A stretch of 64,000 nucleotides of DNA, from the NCBI RefSeq assembly GCF_001182785.1, contig NZ_CP012099.1:3470501-3534500 (forward strand). Direction: 5' to 3'. The notes below the pieces were generated by a model, which had not been told where the DNA came from, ran no database searches, and saw only the letters and a program-made list of their open reading frames with translations. Origin of the DNA: Bacillus thuringiensis. GTDB lineage: Bacteria > Bacillota > Bacilli > Bacillales > Bacillaceae_G. This document shows, piece after piece, positions 7,519-15,413 of the stretch (positions are counted from its first letter, which is position 1; each line of letters opens with the position of its first letter). The translations under genes were made by a program, and so were the position numbers.

Positions 7519-9141
7519 CTATAAACCTTTGCCATCTTTCATTTTAAAATTCATGTTTATTATTTGAGATAAACTTTCCTTTAATTGTAAATGCAGCCAC
7601 TCAGTTCTTTTAACAGGCATACTAGAGCTTCTAAGCATATCAATTAACGGCGATATGTTTTTTAAGCTTACTAGATGATTTAAAACTCTAAAAATTGGTC
7701 TTCTTCTTGTAATTAAGTTACAAAACACCTCAAATTCATCTATACTAAAATTAAAAAAGCCTCGGACATTTGGATGTAACTTCCCATCGACTTCTTTATA
7801 CACCTTATCGTACAAGCTCCAAACAGGAGGGATATTTTCATTATTCAAAGTAATTATATATATATTAGTAACCCCATCAAATACTTCTCTAAAATTTGAA
7901 TTTAATATTGCCTTATAAGCCTTGTCTGCTTGTAAAAGCGGCGATATAAATAATTTTTGCAAGTCTCTATTTATACTTTCCTCATCTCCCTGGTATGTTG
8001 TCTTTACAGTTGGTTTTGCATTCTTCACCTCAATAATTATTAAATTGTTTCCCTCTTTAATATATAGATCTGATGAACGTTTATTTCCATTTTTTTCGTA
8101 AACAAATTCTGGAATCAATTGATAAGGAATTTTTGCTTGTGAGATAGATTTTTCAACTAAAATCTCTACATATTTTTCAAAAGGTCTTCCTAAAAAACTA
8201 ATAAATTTTGTATCTTCTTTAGGATAACATTCTCTTATCTTATGGAACAAACCCATGTATATTGCATTTTCTAATCCGTCTTTATTAAACGCAATAAACT
8301 TTCCTTTCTCAACTTCTAGTAAAGGGCGATTCAAAAAAGCACTATAATCCCACTGATTATCGATAGTTTTTTTTGACCATGTACATAAACTACTTATATC
8401 AGTCATTAAATCGTCTATAACCTTAGGAGCTACATCCTTTAATAATGAATTGCTAAAATAATTGTCAATTTCATTTGCCCATGAGATTGACAATTCAATC
8501 TTATCTTTCTTCATAGTTGTATATAGCCCAAAACAGACAGCCAAATATTCTTTTATTGTATATCCATACCTTTTCTCAAAATCAGTATTAAAATCAACGA
8601 ATTCATTTTTATCATATAGTTCCTCTTTTTTAGATAACTCTGTATAAATATAAAAAGCTCTTAAAATATCATTTCCCATATCTCTTTTCTTACTAAAAAA
8701 TAAATTTTGAAGAAGATATGTTGAAAGATTTAAGTCTTTTTCATCTAGATAATCCGCCGTAATTAATTCCAAATGAAGTAATTGTAAGATATCTTTCCCC
8801 TCAATTGGAGTAAGAGCCTCATCATTTAGTTCTCCATATGATAACAACCATTTATATAAATTTAATAAGCTTTGTGGACTAAATATATATTGGCTTTTTG
8901 CCTCTTTTAACTTTTCGGCTGAAATATATTTATTAAAGGATATTAGATATTCATTTTTAAGTATCATACTTTGCTTATAATCCATTGTACTAAATTGAGA
9001 AACTAAGATAAGAGATTTTTTTAATCCCAAAGATTTTATGATACTAATAATGTCTTCTTTTTTCCATTTATTAGTTTGAAACAAATCACTATATACCATT
9101 ATTATCTTGGACTTTTCAATCATTTCCCTGTTGTTAAACAT
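7519..9141 (-). CDS. PD-(D/E)XK nuclease-like protein (transposon cargo, gene 1)
   Basis: I do not recognise a named family for this 540-residue protein. The region about 315-380 has a restriction-endonuclease-like core: a helix FLGRPFEKYVE with Glu322, a strand with Asp358 in SSDLYIKEG, and a strand with Glu371 and Lys373 in LIIIEVKNAK, which is the E-D-ExK pattern of PD-(D/E)XK enzymes. Residues 1-310 are helical with no motif I can name, and 460-540 form a C-terminal helical region. There are no membrane segments. AGAAGGAG precedes ATG 9141, and the preceding 42-codon ORF ends inside this ribosome site. A plausible role is cleavage of foreign nucleic acid, but that is inference. Confidence 0.75.
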   Translation of the reverse strand: MFNNREMIEKSKIIMVYSDLFQTNKWKKEDIISIIKSLGLKKSLILVSQFSTMDYKQSMILKNEYLISFNKYISAEKLKEAKSQYIFSPQSLLNLYKWLLSYGELNDEALTPIEGKDILQLLHLELITADYLDEKDLNLSTYLLQNLFFSKKRDMGNDILRAFYIYTELSKKEELYDKNEFVDFNTDFEKRYGYTIKEYLAVCFGLYTTMKKDKIELSISWANEIDNYFSNSLLKDVAPKVIDDLMTDISSLCTWSKKTIDNQWDYSAFLNRPLLEVEKGKFIAFNKDGLENAIYMGLFHKIRECYPKEDTKFISFLGRPFEKYVEILVEKSISQAKIPYQLIPEFVYEKNGNKRSSDLYIKEGNNLIIIEVKNAKPTVKTTYQGDEESINRDLQKLFISPLLQADKAYKAILNSNFREVFDGVTNIYIITLNNENIPPVWSLYDKVYKEVDGKLHPNVRGFFNFSIDEFEVFCNLITRRRPIFRVLNHLVSLKNISPLIDMLRSSSMPVKRTEWLHLQLKESLSQIINMNFKMKDGKGL

Positions 9142-9144
9142 TTA

Positions 9145-9273
9145 TTACACTCCTTCTAAAATTGGGGACAATTTTTCGCCTTGTTTGTTCAACTCACAAA
9201 TGTGAGGCTTAAACCCAACATCTATAACGTCATCTTTCGGTGTATCCAGTTGTAGCTTAGGTGCTTGTGGCAT
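9145..9273 (-). CDS. Small ORF directly upstream of, and in frame with, cargo gene 1
   Basis: This 42-residue ORF starts MPQAPKLQLDTPKDD and ends LSPILEGV. It lies in the same frame as the nuclease gene and is separated from it only by two consecutive TAA codons. Its last codons form the ribosome site of that gene, so the two could be translationally coupled. The frame stays open upstream of the ATG for 16 sense-looking codons without a start, so it may be the tail of a decayed longer gene. No ribosome site is seen. Confidence 0.4.
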   Translation of the reverse strand: MPQAPKLQLDTPKDDVIDVGFKPHICELNKQGEKLSPILEGV

Positions 9274-9370
9274 ATTGTAGTAAATTTTGATGTAACTTGG
9301 GTTGTAGAAAATCCACTTTTAATTTTTTTTTTTATATTAATGGTACAGCTGTGAAATTATAAATAAAAAA

Positions 9371-9390
9371 ACTGTGGCTATTGCCACAGT
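9371..9390 (-). terminator. Terminator after the 43-residue small ORF
   Basis: ACTGTGGC and GCCACAGT pair perfectly around a four-base loop. Read leftward it is followed by seven T residues. Confidence 0.85.
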
Positions 9391-9393
9391 TTT

Positions 9394-9525
9394 CTACATG
9401 CTCAAATGTTGAATAAATTCTAATACTGTAGAGATTCCAACAAATGCAGAAATAACCTTATCAAAATTACATTGAAAATTAAATTCAAATTCATCGAAAC
9501 TCTTTTTTATTGTTAATTTAAGCAT
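9394..9525 (-). CDS. Small ORF, 43 residues, with its own ribosome site and terminator
   Basis: This ORF encodes a Phe-rich peptide (MLKLTIKKSFDEFEFNF at the start, LEFIQHLSM at the end). GGCGGGTG precedes the ATG, which overlaps the end of a 22-codon ORF upstream, and a clean terminator follows immediately. That arrangement is hard to explain for junk. I do not recognise a family. It lies between the two divergent cargo genes and could be a small partner, regulator or leader. Confidence 0.5.
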   Translation of the reverse strand: MLKLTIKKSFDEFEFNFQCNFDKVISAFVGISTVLEFIQHLSM

Positions 9526-9581
9526 GTTATCACCCGCCTTTTAAGGCAAGCAATGAGTCTTGCAGAATTATCTTTCGGCAT
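9513..9581 (-). CDS. Tiny leader ORF, 22 residues
   Basis: TAAGGAGT at 9588-9595 is a strong ribosome site ahead of an ATG. The encoded peptide begins MPKDNSARLIACLKRR and ends after overlapping the start of the 43-codon ORF by 13 bases. Such overlap suggests translational coupling. The peptide is basic with two cysteines. No function can be assigned. Confidence 0.4.
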   Translation of the reverse strand: MPKDNSARLIACLKRRVITCLN

Positions 9582-9726
9582 ATTCTTACTCCTTAGACCT
9601 TAGACAACTCCGACACAATTAAGTTGTTATGAGCATATCATTATTTCTTTATATTGTAAATAAAATTGACTATGAGTTGTTTTTTGTGTTTTTACTTGTA
9701 ACTGTTATCTGTCATAATGGTGATTT

Positions 9727-9732
9727 TATAAT
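9727..9732 (+). promoter_or_regulatory. Probable -10 element of cargo gene 2
   Basis: TATAAT lies 54 bases ahead of the TTG start at 9787. I see no clear -35 box at the right distance. The rest of the gap between the divergent cargo genes (9142-9786) holds the small ORFs and terminator listed separately. Confidence 0.4.
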
Positions 9733-9786
9733 GTGGATTTTATGCTATTATACGGATATATTCAAAACCACTTAGGAGGTAACCAT

Positions 9787-10941
9787 TTGGATTTTGAGAG
9801 AATACCAGTAGTGTTAAAACGATATGGTTTTAAGGAGAAAATGAAAGTTTGTCAAGAACATTCGAAGGAGCTCATGTCTATTAATGGTTTAATCCCTATT
9901 AGTGAATGGCCTGGTAAAGCATCGCCGTGGGATTTAGAGACATTTGCTTTGTTTTCTGTTATAACAATTGGGGAATATTCTGACCGTAGATTTGATGACG
10001 TAAAAGAAAGGAAACAGTTTGCTAAAATAATTAATGCAATCAAGGATTATCTTCCTCCAAAATTAGAAATTTCCCAAGATAACAACAGATTTTTAGATTA
10101 TTTTATGATTGTCACAGGGTTAAATCAAATTCAAATTCAAGAAGATATAGGTATTAAGATTTACAGACATTCATATCTCTTCAATTTTGAGAATGAAAAT
10201 GTGAATATGAAGCAAAAATTTATTGAAAAATTTGGATGTAGTTACGAGGAATTTAAAAAATTTGGTTTTATTATTCATAGTCTTTTCTCAAGAGAAATCA
10301 ATAAATCTTTAAAAACAGATATCTATGATTACGTAATCAGAAAGTACAGGGATGTAATTCAGCATCTTCTTATTGAACGAGCTGATTATGTAGCCCTTCA
10401 AGAAAAGATAATACATGACATTACTCAATATATTTATGGCTTTAAATATTTTTATCAATTTCCTTTCATTTCTTACAATCAGGAGACTTTTTTGCCATTG
10501 CCTCACCTTATTATGCAATCTGTTACATCTTCCCTTTTGTTTAGATTAACAGAAGGGAATAATAAACTTCGCGAACTGCTTGGAAAAGAGGTTCTTGAGA
10601 GCTATCTTTTACACATATGCGGTTTATCCGAATGTTTTGATGAGGTTATAGCTGAATACTCATATAAGCATAAACGAAATACTAAACGTACATTAGATAT
10701 AATGATTAGAGAAGGTGATAAATGTCTAATGTTAGATAGTAAAAGCATGAGTCCACGGGTTTCTTTAAGGAATCTAAATGATGAGGACGTAGAATATACG
10801 GTTAATCGGATGATTGATGCTGTCATTCAAGTTTACGAGCAAATAACTGAGCGTTTTCATAACGAGTATTACCCGTTCAATGTAAAAGTTGACTTCTTGA
10901 AAAAAAAACATCTTTGGAGCTGTTATTTTAAACGAGGATAG
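9787..10941 (+). CDS. PD-(D/E)XK nuclease-like protein (transposon cargo, gene 2), frame-broken
   Basis: This frame encodes 384 residues and then stops early. AGGAGGT at 9774-9780, six bases ahead of TTG 9787, fixes a start that gives MDFERIPVVLKRYGF; the in-frame GTG at 9733 has no ribosome site. Its core resembles cargo gene 1: LLGKEVLESYLL (Glu268 or Glu271), KRTLDIMIREG (Asp304) and LMLDSKSMSP (Asp317, Lys319), an E-D-DxK pattern. Residues 1-260 are helical and unassigned. Nine A residues at 10900-10908 end the good frame: dropping one A continues the protein as NIFGAVILNEDSYI and onward to 11272, giving 494 residues. It could be a sequencing error, a phase-variable gene or a slippage site. 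Confidence 0.7.
   Translation: MDFERIPVVLKRYGFKEKMKVCQEHSKELMSINGLIPISEWPGKASPWDLETFALFSVITIGEYSDRRFDDVKERKQFAKIINAIKDYLPPKLEISQDNNRFLDYFMIVTGLNQIQIQEDIGIKIYRHSYLFNFENENVNMKQKFIEKFGCSYEEFKKFGFIIHSLFSREINKSLKTDIYDYVIRKYRDVIQHLLIERADYVALQEKIIHDITQYIYGFKYFYQFPFISYNQETFLPLPHLIMQSVTSSLLFRLTEGNNKLRELLGKEVLESYLLHICGLSECFDEVIAEYSYKHKRNTKRTLDIMIREGDKCLMLDSKSMSPRVSLRNLNDEDVEYTVNRMIDAVIQVYEQITERFHNEYYPFNVKVDFLKKKHLWSCYFKRG
10900..10908 (+). repeat. A9 homopolymer at the frame break
   Basis: Nine consecutive A residues (codons AAA AAA AAA) sit exactly where the coding sense passes from one frame to another. With eight A residues the two frames join seamlessly. Runs of this length are prone to replication and transcription slippage and to base-calling errors. 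Confidence 0.9.
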
Positions 10942-10963
10942 TTATATTCTAAGAGAAAACATA

Positions 10964-11272
10964 ATGACTAGGGCTGCGGAAAAGCTAAAAATTGTTCATG
11001 GCAGCGAAGAATATAAATATCTATGCTCTAACGTCAAATTGATGAGATTGTATGAATTTGAAAAAATGATATTTCAACAAGAAGACGTGCTTCAATTGTT
11101 AATAAATAATAGACAGAATGAGAGTAAATGGTTTGATTTTTCATTTATAAATTACGATGAAAAGAATGATAAGGGAGTGATCGAAGAAATTTCTCAAACT
11201 AGCGAAAATATGAAAGAAATTTTAATGGAATTCGCACAGGAATTAGTCAAAGATGGTATCATAACACAATGA
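10964..11272 (+). pseudogene. C-terminal part of cargo gene 2, out of frame
   Basis: This frame is the natural continuation of the gene at 9787: coding sense begins at 10910, right after the A9 tract, and ends at 11272. The first in-frame ATG is at 10964, giving 102 residues, but no ribosome site precedes it, so independent translation is unlikely. The segment is acidic and helical, with no motif I can name. It would supply the last 110-120 residues of a 494-residue protein if slippage restores the frame. Confidence 0.65.
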
Positions 11273-11322
11273 TAAGTAAAATGATGGTTTCAATTTTCTC
11301 TTTTAAATACAATAAGAAAAGC

Positions 11323-11358
11323 AAAAAGAACTTGTAGAAATCTCTACAAGTTCTTTTT
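11323..11358 (+). terminator. Terminator after cargo gene 2
   Basis: AAAAAGAACTTGTAGA and TCTACAAGTTCTTTTT pair around a four-base loop and end in a T tract. A proper terminator at this position supports 11272 as the true gene end. Confidence 0.9.
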
Positions 11359-11572
11359 TAGATAATGTAAAAAAATTAAAATAAACTATCTCATAATTTG
11401 AATCGGAGCAAACACTCTAACCACGGATTGATTGTATTATATATCAAATCTTAACATGTGAATTTTTACATTTGGAAAAGTATAACAAACAAATGTATCA
11501 AATCCCTAAAAACTTTATTACTCCCAACTTTATTCAAATTCTTTACTAATTTCTACAAAAATTATTCTATCC

Positions 11573-11953
11573 TCACATATGTCTATATACATCCGCATAA
11601 GCCATCTTCAATTGCTCACGCAATTGTTTTTTCTCTTCTTCTAATCTCTTAATCTTTCGTTTCAAGGAAGCAATGATCGCATCTTTATTGTTTTCATTTC
11701 TCTCCCGCTTCATCTGTTTTGGAGTGAGATCTTGAGCTTGTTGTTGACGTAATGATTCAATTCGATTACGGAGTTCCTGGTTGTTATATAGTGTAGCCTT
11801 GGCCACACCAGCCTCGCTTGCTACACTGTTAAAATTGATGTTTTGATTAGCTCGCAAGAGCCTTCGAATAGCGTCATCAACTTTTTGAGTGGTGCCTGCC
11901 TTTCTTGATGCATGGATTGCTTTCAGTTGTTCTCTACGATTATAATTAGTCAT
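11573..11953 (-). CDS. tnpC: Tn554-type transposition protein TnpC
   Basis: This 126-residue protein matches TnpC of Tn554 in size (125), position and make-up: an N-terminal helix-turn-helix-like part (INFNSVASEAGVAKATLYNN, about residues 38-57) followed by a charged coiled coil (KRKIKRLEEEKKQLREQ). In Tn554 TnpC is not essential but affects frequency and orientation of insertion. Its ATG overlaps the tnpB stop as ATGA, so it is translationally coupled. AGGTG precedes the start. Confidence 0.85.
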   Translation of the reverse strand: MTNYNRREQLKAIHASRKAGTTQKVDDAIRRLLRANQNINFNSVASEAGVAKATLYNNQELRNRIESLRQQQAQDLTPKQMKRERNENNKDAIIASLKRKIKRLEEEKKQLREQLKMAYADVYRHM

Positions 11954-14055
11954 TTTTCCACACCTGACTTTCTTTTCATCCTTTCTTGCCTTCCGAAAAT
12001 AACATTACCCTCACTGATATTTATTAAAATGTCATGATAACGTTGTAGATTTCTCTCTTGTTTTTCCACCACATCGTCCCTACCGTGCTGTTTTGCAACC
12101 TCAATGGATTTAGATGTTGTTTTTACATGAAGCATATATTTTTGTATATCATATTCTGAGAAACCGATTGCCAAGTCCTTACACGGACTCCCACCATTAC
12201 ATGTAAGACAAGGAGGTGCTTCCATATGAGGGCAACTCCCTTTCAATCGAGCGTGACACGTCCCATACGGATTGTCCATAGCATTCAGCTTATGATTCTG
12301 CCAAAGAGTATGCAAAATGTCCTTTGGAATATCTTCACCCGCTTTCACTTCTTGCACCTCTCCATTTAAATCAAAACTAAACACACCTTGGCTGATAACT
12401 GATTCAAATGCTTTTCGCTTTGTATCGTCCAACAGTTTGGCATACTGCAAGGTCATTTCAGGCGACGCATGTGCTAAAAGCTCCTGTACAGTTAGAATAT
12501 CTGCGCCACCATTTAACATTTTGATAGCGTAGGTATGACGGAATTGGCGAGCTTTGAAGTGGAATATCTTTCCAGTTTCATCTACAATTTTCTTCTTATG
12601 AGCCAGAATATTCAAAAATTTATTGAAAGATTGTTGTTCATAAGGTTTTCCTTTTCGAGCGCCCAGATAATGAACAAAAATATAACCCTCAGGGTTATTC
12701 TCTTGGTTACTGTTCTCTTTAGAACGTTGAATGAGAACAGCCAAGATGCCCGCTAATTCTTCATCAATTGGAATTCGATGTCCTTGTACATAGGTTTTTT
12801 CGATATCTGTTACAATGGAGTATTTTCCATTCAATCGTTCCAAACAATTAGATGTGAGTCCCAATACATCTGAAATCCGTAATCCAGTTTTATAAGCCAC
12901 CCATACAACAGGGATAACCTCCCTATGTAAATCGTTTATATGTGTAAAGAGTTGTTCTAATACAAAGTCAGGAATATAATTAATTTGATCAAAAGATTTC
13001 TTTTTACGTTTCGGTTTATCCTCCGGAAAAAGTAACAATCGCACATGGGTTTCAGGAGCAATATCGTATTCATATCGTTGGATGTCTTCCAAAAACTTCC
13101 CTAAATAGTTCAGTGTCCCTGATATATAGTTTTCAGCGTTAGAATTTTTCCGACTTAAATTATTTCTAGCGTATCCATTTAAACATTGAATGTACTGTTC
13201 CATATGTGAACGTTTTAATCCTTTTAAATTTGTCCATGAAGGTTCTAAAGAAAGTATAAGAGATATGAATCTTGGTAAATGTGATAGATATATTTGCGCT
13301 GTCCCCCACGCAAGACTCTTATTAATTAAGCGGTGTTTGATATACCGTTTAATAGATTGGCGTATATTCACTTGTTCAAATTTGTTGAAATCAATAAAGT
13401 ACCCAGCCCTACTTTTGTTATAGGGAATTCCATACTTGTTATGTAACTCCCGCACATCCCATCTATCTTTCTCCCATTCTTCACGGATGTCTGTCATCTT
13501 AAATAAATTGGAATAAATCGTTCGTAAAAAAACTGCTAAGGATGATTTATGAGTGTAAGTACCATATGTTACAAGAAATTTCTTTCTTTGTGTTGGAAGA
13601 CCGTGCTGTTCTAACCAGAAACACCACTCCCGTTCAGCTTGATCAATGTCTAAGTTAAGAAGTGAATGAAGATTAGGATATTTCTCGTTGAGAAACGATG
13701 TTAATTTTTGTAAATACGTTGCGTATCCACTAAATAAGCTACTTATTCTCCATTCCTCCTTAAATAATTTGTGAAACCACACATATTTTATTTCCAAATT
13801 AACAGTGGCACTATCAATTTGAAAACGCACATGCTGCCTTCCACTATGTTCCTCCACCAACTTCTGAAATTGAGGGATTGTTTCCAAAAAACTAGTATGC
13901 CAAATGTCATGAGTCAAAAAATAAGGATTCTTTACATATTGGATATCAACAGAGCCATTTATTTCTATAATATTTACTGGATAACTCGACAGCTCTTGTT
14001 GCAACCGCTCGTGAAATTCAAATTGCTCGTCCTCCATTTGATAAATTTGTTTCAT
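11950..14055 (-). CDS. tnpB: Tn554-type transposase B (tyrosine recombinase)
   Basis: This 701-residue phage-integrase-family recombinase is the second transposase of Tn554-like elements. The catalytic region shows the first Arg in YKTGLRISDVLGL, the second box ARQFRHTYAIKML, a His in LLAHASPEMTLQY and the nucleophilic Tyr in that same segment. The usual His that opens the HxxR box appears as Arg here. A C-terminal Cys cluster (CHARLKGSC then CLTCNGGSPC) looks like a zinc site. The start at 14055 follows the tnpA stop by 14 bases and has GGTGGGAG ahead of it; the frame is open up to 14109. It acts with TnpA at the element ends. Confidence 0.9.
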   Translation of the reverse strand: MKQIYQMEDEQFEFHERLQQELSSYPVNIIEINGSVDIQYVKNPYFLTHDIWHTSFLETIPQFQKLVEEHSGRQHVRFQIDSATVNLEIKYVWFHKLFKEEWRISSLFSGYATYLQKLTSFLNEKYPNLHSLLNLDIDQAEREWCFWLEQHGLPTQRKKFLVTYGTYTHKSSLAVFLRTIYSNLFKMTDIREEWEKDRWDVRELHNKYGIPYNKSRAGYFIDFNKFEQVNIRQSIKRYIKHRLINKSLAWGTAQIYLSHLPRFISLILSLEPSWTNLKGLKRSHMEQYIQCLNGYARNNLSRKNSNAENYISGTLNYLGKFLEDIQRYEYDIAPETHVRLLLFPEDKPKRKKKSFDQINYIPDFVLEQLFTHINDLHREVIPVVWVAYKTGLRISDVLGLTSNCLERLNGKYSIVTDIEKTYVQGHRIPIDEELAGILAVLIQRSKENSNQENNPEGYIFVHYLGARKGKPYEQQSFNKFLNILAHKKKIVDETGKIFHFKARQFRHTYAIKMLNGGADILTVQELLAHASPEMTLQYAKLLDDTKRKAFESVISQGVFSFDLNGEVQEVKAGEDIPKDILHTLWQNHKLNAMDNPYGTCHARLKGSCPHMEAPPCLTCNGGSPCKDLAIGFSEYDIQKYMLHVKTTSKSIEVAKQHGRDDVVEKQERNLQRYHDILINISEGNVIFGRQERMKRKSGVEK

Positions 14056-14069
14056 TTTCTCCCACCGTT

Positions 14070-15188
14070 CTATTGTTGAATTCGAAATACATCCTGCGCT
14101 TTTTCCCAATCCTTACGGATATCTTCCTCAGATGGATGAAGATACAGACTCATGGTTGTTTGGATATGGGAATGCCCTAAACGCTCTTGCACCTGTTTGA
14201 TATCCTTTGTCTCTTGATAGTACATTGTCGCATGTGTATGACGAAATAGGTGAGGATGTATGTTAAGCCCTGTTTTTTTTCGTAATCGTTTAAATAAAGA
14301 TTCTACATCACCATATGTCATCGGTTTTCCCATGTTCTTACCACGTAGTTTGACGAACACAAATTGGGCTTCAAAATCCAATTCGTCAATAATTTCGTAC
14401 AAGTAGTCGTCGTATAGATCCATAAGGTTTTGTGACACAAAGATTTCCCGTTCACCTGTTTTCAGTTTTGCACCATTCTCCAATTCTCCACGATCCCTCA
14501 AACGAATACGATGTCCTTTTTTATGATTAAACTTGAAATCCTCCAAAAATAAAGAAAGAACTTCTCCAATCCTTAATCCTGTCTCAAACAAAAGTTGAAT
14601 TAGGAAAGTGTCCCGTATATTCGTTGTTGCCGTTAAAACTTGTTGCACCTGTTCTTTCGTGAGTGTTTTCACTCTCTTACGAGGTTCCTTTAACTTTAAT
14701 ACATTCTGTATAGATGGTTTACCCTTATTAATGTGATGAAGGAAACTCTTGTACCGCTTTCCCCCACCTATAAAACCTTGACGCATCAATTTCCCATACA
14801 TATCATGGGGTAATTCTTCGTTTCTGTACAAATAATCATAGAAATTTATGATGGCAGTGACCGTAAGGTTTACTGTCTTTTCTGTTCTCTTTGCCCTCAC
14901 AGGTCGAAGGGAAATTGTCTTGCTGCTCTCATACGGGCTCCGAAGCCATCCCACAAATTCCACCAAATCCTCTAATCTTATATCCTTATAATCTTTTTCT
15001 GTTTCTTGTAAGTACAGAAAATACTGTTTTAATGCATAGCAGTACGTCTTTTGTGTATTATTACTTTTCCCTGTAACATCCAAATACTTAAGATACTTCA
15101 ATACAGCAATTACAGGAATGCCTTCATTATCTATTAACATGTATCTCTTTCTCTCTTCTATAATTACCTCTTGTACACGAATAAACAT
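14070..15188 (-). CDS. tnpA: Tn554-type transposase A (tyrosine recombinase)
   Basis: This 372-residue XerD-like recombinase has an N-terminal core-binding domain (about residues 20-150) and a C-terminal catalytic domain with all expected residues: Arg in FETGLRIGEVLSL, HLFRHTHAT (HxxR), GHSHIQTT and the Tyr in MSLYLHP. It is first in a tnpA-tnpB-tnpC unit, the order found in Tn554. GAGGAG precedes ATG 15188 with only three bases between; an in-frame TTG at 15212 is the alternative start. A five-codon ORF with a perfect ribosome site lies just upstream. Confidence 0.9.
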   Translation of the reverse strand: MFIRVQEVIIEERKRYMLIDNEGIPVIAVLKYLKYLDVTGKSNNTQKTYCYALKQYFLYLQETEKDYKDIRLEDLVEFVGWLRSPYESSKTISLRPVRAKRTEKTVNLTVTAIINFYDYLYRNEELPHDMYGKLMRQGFIGGGKRYKSFLHHINKGKPSIQNVLKLKEPRKRVKTLTKEQVQQVLTATTNIRDTFLIQLLFETGLRIGEVLSLFLEDFKFNHKKGHRIRLRDRGELENGAKLKTGEREIFVSQNLMDLYDDYLYEIIDELDFEAQFVFVKLRGKNMGKPMTYGDVESLFKRLRKKTGLNIHPHLFRHTHATMYYQETKDIKQVQERLGHSHIQTTMSLYLHPSEEDIRKDWEKAQDVFRIQQ

Positions 15189-15212
15189 CCACTCCTCAAA
15201 CCATTTTGACAA

Positions 15213-15230
15213 TTAGGCTATAGACTTCAC
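15213..15230 (-). CDS. Possible five-codon leader peptide before tnpA
   Basis: A perfect AGGAGG (15235-15240) stands four bases ahead of a GTG that opens the ORF MKSIA and stops just before the TTG at 15212. A second AGGAGG lies at 15251-15256. The arrangement suggests coupled or attenuated translation of tnpA. It is too short to support on coding grounds. Confidence 0.3.
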   Translation of the reverse strand: MKSIA

Positions 15231-15293
15231 TACGCCTCCTGTTGTGGTTTCCTCCTAACTAATAAGAGTAAAATTTCGTTAGTGACATTATAT

Positions 15294-15340
15294 ACATAAT
15301 AGACAATCTTTTTTACATCTGATTATTCAGTCTATTATGT
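15294..15340. repeat. Inverted repeat near the right end of the element
   Basis: ACATAATAGAC (15294-15304) and GTCTATTATGT (15330-15340) form perfect 11-base arms around 25 bases. One arm abuts a TATAAT (minus strand, about 15288-15293) that may be the tnpA -10 box. Position and shape fit a transposase-binding or autoregulatory site. Confidence 0.55.
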
Positions 15341-15346
15341 GTGAAA

Positions 15347-15387
15347 AAAATAGGATATTTGTTCTATATTGAACATACTATCCTATT
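15347..15387 (-). terminator. Terminator of yhfS
   Basis: AATAGGATA (15349-15357) and TATCCTATT (15379-15387) pair, and leftward reading continues into a run of seven T. It marks the chromosome side of the transposon junction. Confidence 0.8.
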
Positions 15388-15413
15388 ACCATTTTAGTAT
15401 AGTTAATACCTCG

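Larger units (their letters stand above)
7302..15346 (-). mobile_element. Tn554-family transposon with nuclease-like cargo (boundaries approximate)
   Basis: Three consecutive leftward genes (372, 701 and 126 residues) have the order, sizes and domain types of tnpA, tnpB and tnpC of Tn554, a transposon that moves by tyrosine-recombinase chemistry without terminal inverted repeats or target duplication. As in Tn554 the cargo lies downstream of tnpC. The cargo is two divergent PD-(D/E)XK-type genes and some tiny ORFs. The element separates a SAP-domain gene from the thiolase yhfS. The left end should lie between the SAP terminator and 7518, and the right end between 15241 and the yhfS terminator. 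I could not find the exact ends. Confidence 0.8.

Noticed and set aside
9733..9786. GTG at 9733 as start of cargo gene 2
   Set aside because: It has no ribosome site and overlaps the probable -10 box; TTG 9787 has a perfect AGGAGGT.
11458..11652. 64-residue plus-strand ORF after cargo gene 2
   Set aside because: It runs antisense into tnpC and has no ribosome site.
7416..15319. GATGTA at 7416-7421 and its complement at 15314-15319 as the Tn554 core at both ends
   Set aside because: The two copies are in opposite orientation, whereas site-specific insertion would leave direct copies. Six bases also occur often by chance.
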